A DNA stretch of 36,599 bases from Candidatus Neomicrothrix sp. UBA881 (lineage in GTDB: Bacteria; Actinomycetota; Acidimicrobiia; Acidimicrobiales; MedAcidi-G1). The stretch covers positions 1-36,599 of the forward strand of contig DBFL01000083.1 of NCBI GenBank assembly GCA_002294285.1, in the 5' to 3' direction. The notes beneath the pieces are model-generated. The model did not search any database. It was not told the DNA's origin and was given only the letters and a program-made list of their open reading frames with translations. Each line of letters begins with the position of its first letter. Positions within the stretch are counted from its first letter, which is position 1. The position numbers were made by a program, and so were the translations under genes. Positions 30,042 through 36,599 of the stretch are shown piece after piece.

Positions 30042-32521
30042 CGGACATGAAATCTGTAGAAACTACGGTTTCTATAACCGTTGACGGGAAAGATGTACTT
30101 GCGAAGCCAGGTGAACTACTAATTGATGCTTGCGAGCGTAATGGAACTTATATTCCTAGGTTTTGTCACCATTCAAGAATGCAGCCAGTTGGGATGTGTC
30201 GAATGTGTCTAGTTGAAATAGATACAGGGAGAGGACCTGCTCTTCAACCTTCCTGTATGGTCGAGTGTTCAGATGAGATGATCGTAGATACTCAATCTGA
30301 AAAAACTCGTAAAGCGCAAGAAGGGGTCCTTGAATTTTTACTAGTAAATCATCCTCTTGACTGTCCGATATGTGACAAGGGAGGCGAGTGCCCGTTACAA
30401 GATCAAACAATGGCTTTTGGACCTGGAGAAAGCAGGTTTATAGAAGAAAAACGTACTTATAGAAAACCAATACCTGTTAATGAGAATGTTTTCTTGGACC
30501 GTGAGAGATGTGTTCTTTGTGATAGATGTACACGTTTCGCTGATCAAGTTGCAGGAGACCCTTTAATACATTTCATTGATAGAGGTAATAAGACCCAAGT
30601 AAACACATATCCGGATCAACCATTTAGTTCTTACTTCAGCGGTAACACAGTACAAATTTGTCCGGTAGGAGCTTTAACAGCTGCTCCATTTAGGTTTAAA
30701 GCTAGACCATGGGATTTAACCGAAGTTGAATCTACAAGTACATTCGACAGTCTTGGAAACAGAATTTCTGTTCAAGAATCAAGAGATAGGGTTTTGCGAT
30801 TCACGGGTGTTGACTCAGATTCTGTTAATTGGGGATGGTTAACAGATAAAGAACGGTTTATTTTTGAATCCTATTCCAGCGATAAAAGACTTTTAGAACC
30901 ATTAATGGTCAGCGACTTTTCTGATGATGTGAAAAACAATTTGGTGCCAGTTTCATGGTCTGAAGCTTATGAGAAATGCTCAACAATATTTTCTGAAACT
31001 AGCCCAGAACGTGTAGCTCTTATTGGCGGAGCCCGTTTAACCAATGAAGCTCAGTATGTGTGGAGCAAAATTACAAAAGGGATTATTGGAACAGACAATG
31101 TCGATGCCCAGCTAGATGATGGATTTTCGCCCGAGGTTCTTCTTAGCCTGAAACGCTCAACGATAGATGAAACTTGTAAACCAGGTGGGGTAATTGTCCT
31201 TATGGGAGCTGACCCTAAAGAAGAATTAGGAACTCTTTATTTACGCTTAAGACATGCAATAGTTCAAGACCAATGCACACTAATTGAATTAACTCCGACG
31301 AAAACTGGTCTTTCACAACTAGCTACACATTCAATAAGAATTCCGCCAGGAAAAACTTTAGAAGCAGTAAAGGCATTGTTTGGTGAACCTGCTGAACTTG
31401 ACGAAGATCATGTGAAAACCCTTTTCAGTGCCGGAAAAATACTGAAAAACAGCAGTTCTGTTTCGGTTTTATTAGGTCGTGCTTCGCTAGCTGAGACTTC
31501 TGCAATTATTGAGAATTCAGCTATAAAGCTCCAAGATCTTCTACCCGAAGCTACATTTTTGCCCTTGTTGAGAAGGGGAAATGTAAACGGAGCCATAGAT
31601 ATGGGTCTTTCTCCTGGCTTATTGCCTGGGAGATGCAATTTGGAAGAAGCATCTGAAGGTTTGAAAAACAGTTGGCCCACATATCCCGCCAGCAAGGGCA
31701 TGAACACTAGAGAGATACTTGAAGCGGCAGTTGATGGAAAAATTGATGTTTTAGTTCTTTTAGCATCTGATCCTTTAAAGGATTTTCCTGACTTTAAGTT
31801 AGCTAAAGAAGCTTTAGACAGGATTAAGACAGTAGTAGCTGTTGATCTTTTTCTAACAGAGAGTGTCCTCCAATCCGATATTGTTCTGCCAGCTGCTACT
31901 ACAACCGAAATTGATGGCACATTTACCAATCTTGAAAGCCGCATAAGCCCAATCATGAGAAGTGTTACACCTCCAGGAACGGCTAGACCAGATTGGATGA
32001 TAGCTTTGGATTTAATTTCGTATCTTTCTCCAAAGTTAGGACCGTCAACCTTCAAAGATTTGTGTGAAGAAGTCTCTTCAGTTTCAGAAATCCATAGAGA
32101 TCTGGACTTAATGAATGCCAGAGAAATTGATAAAGAAGGGATTGTTATACAAGGTGCTACACAACAAGCAGAAACCACTTCATTAAAAATTCCAAAACAG
32201 AACAAGAACACTTTCCGATTAGTAGCAACAAGAAGGATGTATGACGAAGGTGTTTTAACCGGTCACAGTTCAGCACTTAAGGGACTTGCATCTGGAAGTC
32301 AGATAAGAGTCAATCCATCGGATATGAATAAGTTAGGCATAACACCTGAGTCGACAGTTCGTTTAATTGGTTCTAAAGGCGAAGTTCGAACCAAACTTAT
32401 TTTCGATACAGAGACGGCATCTGGAACTATCCATGCCATTTGGAACCAAAAAGGTTCAGATATTGGAAAATTAATTGACTCGTCTTTGCCGGTAAATGAT
32501 CTGAAGATTGAGAAAGCATGA
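30038..32521 (+). CDS. nuoG: NADH-quinone oxidoreductase subunit G
   Basis: An 827-residue subunit of the 75-kDa family. N1b ligands are C43, C54, C57, C73; N5 has H105, C109, C112, C118 (HPLDCPICDKGGEC); N4 has C158, C161, C164 and C208. A molybdopterin-oxidoreductase-like body without metal-cofactor role follows, with DPLKDFPDF and LPAATTTEIDGTFTNLE. After RPWDL the residues at the expected N7 ligand positions are S234, D237 and N241 in exact C-x2-C-x3-C spacing, so the off-pathway N7 cluster found in many bacterial NuoG proteins is lost. The 3' end overlaps nuoH by 4 bp. Confidence 0.97.
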   Translation: MTDMKSVETTVSITVDGKDVLAKPGELLIDACERNGTYIPRFCHHSRMQPVGMCRMCLVEIDTGRGPALQPSCMVECSDEMIVDTQSEKTRKAQEGVLEFLLVNHPLDCPICDKGGECPLQDQTMAFGPGESRFIEEKRTYRKPIPVNENVFLDRERCVLCDRCTRFADQVAGDPLIHFIDRGNKTQVNTYPDQPFSSYFSGNTVQICPVGALTAAPFRFKARPWDLTEVESTSTFDSLGNRISVQESRDRVLRFTGVDSDSVNWGWLTDKERFIFESYSSDKRLLEPLMVSDFSDDVKNNLVPVSWSEAYEKCSTIFSETSPERVALIGGARLTNEAQYVWSKITKGIIGTDNVDAQLDDGFSPEVLLSLKRSTIDETCKPGGVIVLMGADPKEELGTLYLRLRHAIVQDQCTLIELTPTKTGLSQLATHSIRIPPGKTLEAVKALFGEPAELDEDHVKTLFSAGKILKNSSSVSVLLGRASLAETSAIIENSAIKLQDLLPEATFLPLLRRGNVNGAIDMGLSPGLLPGRCNLEEASEGLKNSWPTYPASKGMNTREILEAAVDGKIDVLVLLASDPLKDFPDFKLAKEALDRIKTVVAVDLFLTESVLQSDIVLPAATTTEIDGTFTNLESRISPIMRSVTPPGTARPDWMIALDLISYLSPKLGPSTFKDLCEEVSSVSEIHRDLDLMNAREIDKEGIVIQGATQQAETTSLKIPKQNKNTFRLVATRRMYDEGVLTGHSSALKGLASGSQIRVNPSDMNKLGITPESTVRLIGSKGEVRTKLIFDTETASGTIHAIWNQKGSDIGKLIDSSLPVNDLKIEKA

Positions 32522-33741
32522 TGATAATAGCTTTAGATCCACTCCTTAGTTCAGATATTGGCCTATCTGTAATTCTAGTAATGCTAATGAAAGTGGTAAT
32601 AGCTTTTGCCTTGTTAATGGTCTCTGTAATGCTGGTGATTTGGTTTGAGAGGAAAATCGTAGCGGATATGCACAACCGAGTAGGTCCCTCACTTGCGGGT
32701 CCTTGGGGCATTTTGCAAACTTTGGCAGATGGAATAAAACTTTTTTTCAAAGAAGATCTATTACCTGAGCGTGCAGATCGTATTGTTTTCCGTTTGGCTC
32801 CCTATCTCTCTTTAGTACCAGCTTTTCTATCTTTCGCGATAGTTCCAATAGGAGGCGATTTTACAAATGGAGGAGATGGGACAGTTTCTATATTCGGCCA
32901 CAGGACTCTTCTCCAAGTAGCTGACCCTCCAGTAGGAATTCTTCTTTTTTTAGCCCTCTCTTCAATTGCTGTATATGGTGTCATGCTCGCGGGTTGGTCA
33001 TCAGGTTCGAAATACCCACTTTTAGGGTCAGTAAGAGCATCAGCCCAAATGATCAGCTATGAGGCTGCTTTAGGTCTTTCGATGGCAACAGTTTTTCTAT
33101 CTTCAGGAACACTTTCAACTAGCGGTATAGTCGCAGGTCAAGCAACATGGAATTGGAATTTGGTAACGACGGGGATTATTCCATTTGTAATTTTCGTGAT
33201 TGCAGGAACAGCAGAACTAAATAGACCACCTTTTGATTTGGTTGAAGCAGAACAAGAACTAGTTGGAGGGTTTCACACCGAATACAGTTCCATACGCTTC
33301 GCACTATTTTTTCTTGCAGAGTTTATGAACATGATTACTATGTCGGCAATAGCTGTGACTCTCTTTTTAGGAGGGCCTAATGGTCCTATTTTGATAAAAC
33401 AGATTTCTTGGGTATGGCCTATACTTTGGTTCTTCTTAAAAGTAATGGCTTTTTTATTCACTTTTGTATGGCTCAGAGCAACACTTCCAAGGCTACGTTA
33501 TGACCAACTTATGGATCTTGGATGGAAGTTGTTAATTCCGGCATCTCTAGGCTGGTTCCTTCTCATTGCTGCTCTGAATATAGGAGAAGATAGAGGTTGG
33601 TCATCTTTGTTAGTCGTACCGATAGGTCTATTAATCCTTTCTGCTGCTGCTCTTCTACTAAAGGGAGCGATTAAAAAAGCAAAGGATTCAAATTTAGATG
33701 CTGCGGACCTTTCTGAGATATCTGAGGGGTCGGATCAGTGA
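32518..33741 (+). CDS. nuoH: NADH-quinone oxidoreductase subunit H
   Basis: A 407-residue membrane subunit (ND1 family, about eight helices) joining the quinone cavity to the proton-pumping arm. VIWFERKIVADMHNRVGPS with GPWGILQTLADGIKLFFKED, AELNRPPFDLVEAEQELVGG and RATLPRLRYDQLMDLGWK are the conserved cytosolic loops. The C-terminal tail after about 385 is hydrophilic. Starts at 32518 (ATGATG; the second ATG at 32521 is equally possible). The stop overlaps the nuoI GTG. Confidence 0.97.
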   Translation: MMIIALDPLLSSDIGLSVILVMLMKVVIAFALLMVSVMLVIWFERKIVADMHNRVGPSLAGPWGILQTLADGIKLFFKEDLLPERADRIVFRLAPYLSLVPAFLSFAIVPIGGDFTNGGDGTVSIFGHRTLLQVADPPVGILLFLALSSIAVYGVMLAGWSSGSKYPLLGSVRASAQMISYEAALGLSMATVFLSSGTLSTSGIVAGQATWNWNLVTTGIIPFVIFVIAGTAELNRPPFDLVEAEQELVGGFHTEYSSIRFALFFLAEFMNMITMSAIAVTLFLGGPNGPILIKQISWVWPILWFFLKVMAFLFTFVWLRATLPRLRYDQLMDLGWKLLIPASLGWFLLIAALNIGEDRGWSSLLVVPIGLLILSAAALLLKGAIKKAKDSNLDAADLSEISEGSDQ

Positions 33742-34358
33742 GCTATTTAAAGGGTTTCTTAGTCACTTTTCGTCAAATTTTCCAAAAACGTGTAACAACG
33801 CCTTATCCAAAACTTAAGCGTGAAAAACCAGAGAGACTTCATGGAAGACATGTACTTGGAAGGTACGAAGACGGTATGGAAAAGTGCATAGGTTGTGAAC
33901 TTTGTGCGGGTGTTTGTCCAGCGAATTGTATTTATGTAAGAGGGGCGGATAATCCAATCGATAATCCTATTTCACCTGGGGAACGTTATGGATTTGTTTA
34001 TGAGATCAATTATCTGCGTTGCATACATTGCGATCTTTGTGTTGAGGCTTGTCCCACTGGGGCTATTACTGAGAGCAAAATGTTTGAATTCTCATTTACG
34101 AATCGAAATGATGCAATTTACACAAGAGAAGAACTGTTAGTGGATAGCGATACCGGAAGACCAAAACAGCTTCCTTGGGAGGATTGGCGTGAAGGCGAAG
34201 ATCTTTTGACATCGGGGTGGTTGAGAGCTACATCACCAAGCGGGGATGCATCCTATGAAGGTCAGATTGCATGGTCAGGCGATTTAGGTTATGGAGTCCG
34301 TGAGGGAGAGATAGGTCAAAGCAATTTTAAGTTAGATGAGCAAGAAGAGGATCAGTAA
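33738..34358 (+). CDS. nuoI: NADH-quinone oxidoreductase subunit I
   Basis: A 206-residue subunit (TYKY family) carrying clusters N6a and N6b. First set C50-x2-C53-x2-C56-x3-C60-P; second set C95-x2-C98-x2-C101-x3-C105-P. PERLHGRHVLGRYEDG precedes the first set as usual. The C-terminal region from about 130 is acidic and longer than in E. coli. GTG at 33738 overlaps nuoH; the stop shares a base with nuoJ. Confidence 0.97.
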   Translation: MSYLKGFLVTFRQIFQKRVTTPYPKLKREKPERLHGRHVLGRYEDGMEKCIGCELCAGVCPANCIYVRGADNPIDNPISPGERYGFVYEINYLRCIHCDLCVEACPTGAITESKMFEFSFTNRNDAIYTREELLVDSDTGRPKQLPWEDWREGEDLLTSGWLRATSPSGDASYEGQIAWSGDLGYGVREGEIGQSNFKLDEQEEDQ

Positions 34359-34936
34359 TGGAAACGATTGTCTTCTTAATAAGTGCAGTTGTTATTTTAA
34401 GTGGTGCATTGGGAGTGATCTTTTCAAAGAATCCTGTTCATTCAGCTTTATTTATGGTTCAGACTTTGTTTGGAGCGGCAGTCTTATTTGTTCTACTTGA
34501 GGCAACGTTTCTAGCTGCAATACAAGTAATTGTTTATGCAGGCGCGATTGTAATTCTTTTTGTTTTCGTAATAACACTTTTGGGAATAGATCGTGCAGAA
34601 GATCTAAAAGTAGAGCCAATCGCTGGACAAAGACCTTTGGCAGTTGTTCTCGGAGCCTCGATTTTTGGGATTATTTTGACTGTTTTGATTGTTGCAGTAG
34701 GAGGTCCTACGGGCGTTAGGGAAGCTAACACCCCAATAGGTGATGCTGCTGATAACACAAGACTTTTAGGCGAAACGTTATTCTCTAAACAGGTTTTTTC
34801 AGTGGAATTAACCGCTCTTCTATTAACCGTTGCAGTCATTGGAGCTGTTGTTTTGTCTGCACGTCCACAAAAGCCACTCATAAGAACATTACAAGAATCC
34901 GATACTGAAGAAGAGACAGAAGAAGGTGGGGAATGA
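34358..34936 (+). CDS. nuoJ: NADH-quinone oxidoreductase subunit J
   Basis: A 192-residue ND6-type membrane subunit with about five helices. NPVHSALFMVQTLFGAAVLF and IQVIVYAGAIVILFVFVI (55-72) are the conserved elements, the second including the pi-bulge helix that takes part in coupling. A charged tail (ESDTEEETEEGGE) ends the protein. The stop overlaps the nuoK ATG (ATGA). Confidence 0.95.
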   Translation: METIVFLISAVVILSGALGVIFSKNPVHSALFMVQTLFGAAVLFVLLEATFLAAIQVIVYAGAIVILFVFVITLLGIDRAEDLKVEPIAGQRPLAVVLGASIFGIILTVLIVAVGGPTGVREANTPIGDAADNTRLLGETLFSKQVFSVELTALLLTVAVIGAVVLSARPQKPLIRTLQESDTEEETEEGGE

Positions 34937-35238
34937 CTGTAACCACAACTTGGTATTTGTCGTTAGCTGCTGTTCTTTTCTCAATTGGGACTGTGGGCTT
35001 GTTGGTACGACGTAACCCTCTAATCATGTTTATGTGTATTGAGTTGATGTTAAATGCTGTAACCATCACATTCGTAAGCATCGGCTCTCATCTAAATGAC
35101 CTCGGAGGTCAACTGGCTGTTTTTTTTGTTTTGGTAGTTGCAGCAGCTGAAGTAGTCGTTGGACTGGCTTTGGTTGTTGCGATCATGCGAAGACGGGCGA
35201 GAACAAATGCAGATGATCTGAAGATCTTGGGTGGATGA
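34933..35238 (+). CDS. nuoK: NADH-quinone oxidoreductase subunit K
   Basis: A 101-residue ND4L-type subunit with three helices. E37 in IMFMCIELMLNAV and E73 in VAAAEVVVGLAL are the two proton-path glutamates. Start ATG at 34933. The TGA overlaps the nuoL ATG by 4 bp, continuing the end-to-end coupled organisation of the operon. Confidence 0.96.
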   Translation: MTVTTTWYLSLAAVLFSIGTVGLLVRRNPLIMFMCIELMLNAVTITFVSIGSHLNDLGGQLAVFFVLVVAAAEVVVGLALVVAIMRRRARTNADDLKILGG

Positions 35239-36599
35239 AAATGATTGATCTTGTTTGGCTAATTCCTGCTTTTCCACTTTTGGGGTTTGTCACGTTGATT
35301 TGCATTGGTCGAATGACTGGAGAACCAGCGTCAGGCTGGTTGGCTACATTAGCGATGGCTGGTTCTTTTTTATCCTCCCTTATCGTTTTTATTGGCATGC
35401 TTGCAGAAGAGAGCGACAATCGCCAGCAAGTTTTTACGCTGTTTGATTGGATTCCAGCTGGAGACTTCAAAGTTGAAATAGGTTTTTTGGCTGATCCTCT
35501 ATCTCTAACAATGTGTTTGTTTATCACAGGTGTTGGCACTTTAATCCACCTCTATTCGATTGGTTATATGCATGGTGACCCCGATTTCAGTAGGTTCTTT
35601 ACCTATTTGAATTTATTTGCATTTTCAATGTTGATTCTTGTATTGGGCGACAATCTTTTGTTGACATTTTTGGGATGGGAAGGCGTTGGAGCCTGTTCTT
35701 ATCTTTTAATTTCTTTCTGGTTTAGTGACCCAGCAAATGCTACTGCAGGAAAAAAAGCATTTCTTACAAACCGAGTCGGAGACTGGGGTTTTATGATTGC
35801 TATGTTCCTGATTTTTTTCAATGTAGGTTCACTCCAATACCTAGAAATTTTTGAACTAATTGGTTCAAATCAAATAGCCCAAACAACTACAACATTTATA
35901 GTTCTGATGCTTTTTGTGGGCGCAGTAGGGAAGTCGGCACAGTTTCCGCTCTACCTATGGTTACCGGATGCAATGGCTGGGCCAACTCCAGTCTCGGCTT
36001 TAATTCATGCCGCGACCATGGTTACTTCAGGTGTCTATCTGTTAACAAGAGTAAATCCAATTATGGTAGAAGCTTCTAATTGGTCAACTGGATTGATTGC
36101 ATGGGTTGGCGTTGGGACTGCTTTATTTGCAGCATCCATAGCGGTGGCGCAAACAGATATCAAGAAAGTTCTTGCCTACTCAACGGTAAGTCAACTCGGC
36201 TACATGGTTTTGGCTGTTGGTTGCGGCGCTTACACTGCAGCTATTTTTCATATGATAACTCACGCCTTTTTTAAGGCACTTCTTTTCCTTGGGGCAGGGT
36301 CAGTCATTCATGGCATGAATGGAGAACAGGATCTCCGTCGATATGGCGGTCTTCGATCATTGATGCCAATAACCGCTGGAACATTTATCGTCGGATGGTT
36401 GGCGATTGCAGGTGTGCCACCTTTCGCGGGTTTTTGGTCTAAAGATGAAATTCTTGCCTTTGCATGGGAAAAAAATCCTTTGCTTTGGCTTATCGGTCTC
36501 CTAACTGCACTTCTAACTGCTTTTTATATGACACGTCAAGTAATACTTACCTTCTTTGGTCCACCGAGATATTTAGCTGATGCTGATGCTGATGCTGAT
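35235..36599 (+). CDS. nuoL: NADH-quinone oxidoreductase subunit L, 3' end beyond window
   Basis: An open frame of 455 codons from ATG 35235 to the window edge, with no stop or frameshift. It encodes the ND5-type antiporter-like subunit. LTFLGWEGVGACSYLLISFW has the helix-5 glutamate, NRVGDWGF follows, VGKSAQFPLYLWLPDAMAGP with TPVSALIHAATMVTSGVYLL is the central proton channel, KVLAYSTVSQLGYM and THAFFKALLFLGAG are helix 8-11 elements, and GVPPFAGFWSKDEIL is also typical. The visible part ends in an Ala-Asp repeat in a hydrophilic loop. nuoM and nuoN would be expected next. Confidence 0.96.
   Translation, partial: MKMIDLVWLIPAFPLLGFVTLICIGRMTGEPASGWLATLAMAGSFLSSLIVFIGMLAEESDNRQQVFTLFDWIPAGDFKVEIGFLADPLSLTMCLFITGVGTLIHLYSIGYMHGDPDFSRFFTYLNLFAFSMLILVLGDNLLLTFLGWEGVGACSYLLISFWFSDPANATAGKKAFLTNRVGDWGFMIAMFLIFFNVGSLQYLEIFELIGSNQIAQTTTTFIVLMLFVGAVGKSAQFPLYLWLPDAMAGPTPVSALIHAATMVTSGVYLLTRVNPIMVEASNWSTGLIAWVGVGTALFAASIAVAQTDIKKVLAYSTVSQLGYMVLAVGCGAYTAAIFHMITHAFFKALLFLGAGSVIHGMNGEQDLRRYGGLRSLMPITAGTFIVGWLAIAGVPPFAGFWSKDEILAFAWEKNPLLWLIGLLTALLTAFYMTRQVILTFFGPPRYLADADADAD
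36576..36599 (+). repeat. GCTGAT tandem repeat, at least four units, at the window edge
   Basis: Four exact copies of the hexamer GCTGAT lie in frame in nuoL as Ala-Asp repeats and reach the last base. The true copy number cannot be known because the sequence stops inside the array. Confidence 0.9.

Noticed and set aside
31408..32211. 267-codon open frame antisense to nuoG
   Set aside because: It lies wholly within a conserved nuoG region, has Ser/Lys-rich shadow composition and no domain motif or ribosome site.
1..36599. CRISPR arrays, insertion sequences, phage genes, tRNA or rRNA genes
   Set aside because: No spaced direct repeats, transposase or integrase motifs, or cloverleaf-like sequences were seen by eye; gene order and composition look like ordinary chromosome throughout.

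Overview
The window is an AT-rich, densely packed bacterial chromosome segment. Its gene content points to an actinobacterium: an MshA-type mycothiol glycosyltransferase followed by a YbjN-family gene, the order rex-hemA-hemC-hemD-hemB-hemL, a geranylgeranyl-reductase-like (menaquinone-saturating) flavoprotein beside respiratory genes, and many GTG and TTG starts. The low GC together with a split b6/subunit-IV quinol oxidase suggests a streamlined, possibly marine lineage such as Acidimicrobiia. That placement is inference; no rRNA gene is present to test it.

Layout. (1) 1-3707: a truncated MFS exporter on the minus strand, then a tight plus-strand trio (tandem DUF1330-like protein, D-threonine-aldolase-like PLP enzyme, aldonolactone-oxidase-like flavoprotein), then a 54-residue acidic protein. 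(2) 3729-9320: a minus-strand histidine phosphatase, then moaD-like, mshA-like, ybjN-like, MFS, proC, SAM hydrolase, and a 29-residue single-span peptide whose start overlaps the hydrolase stop. (3) 9401-15380: the redox repressor rex followed by tetrapyrrole genes from glutamyl-tRNA to uroporphyrinogen III (hemA, C, D, B, L). (4) 15377-19125, minus strand: pgi, a menaquinone/geranylgeranyl reductase, and a membrane-anchored monohaem cytochrome c. (5) 19409-25036: an unusual quinol:cytochrome c oxidoreductase operon containing an unrecognised 3-span protein, a 2[4Fe-4S] ferredoxin, b6-type cytochrome b, a subunit IV, a Rieske protein, a dihaem cytochrome c and a second unrecognised membrane protein. 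(6) 25087 to the window end: nuoA to nuoL, with nuoL running off the edge.

The most striking signal is a perfect 15-bp inverted repeat at 19332-19369 between the divergent cytochrome c and bc operons. Its core, TTGTG-N8-CACAA, matches the known Rex operator layout. By symmetry each strand also carries a promoter-like -35/-10 pair with a 17-nt spacer. Rex, encoded 10 kb away in the same window, could therefore use one site to link NADH/NAD+ status to expression of cytochrome c, menaquinone reductase, the bc complex and possibly complex I 50 bp downstream.

For a new system, the best candidate is the bc locus. It has a ferredoxin inside a menaquinol oxidase operon, two orphan membrane subunits, a conserved haem-ci cysteine, and a short cytosolic motif (IPxHLxxR) found three times in the tails of two different subunits. 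Overall: Nuo feeds menaquinone from NADH, the b6/IV/Rieske complex passes electrons to cytochromes c, the rex-hem cluster makes their haem, and the geranylgeranyl-reductase homologue probably tunes the quinone tail.
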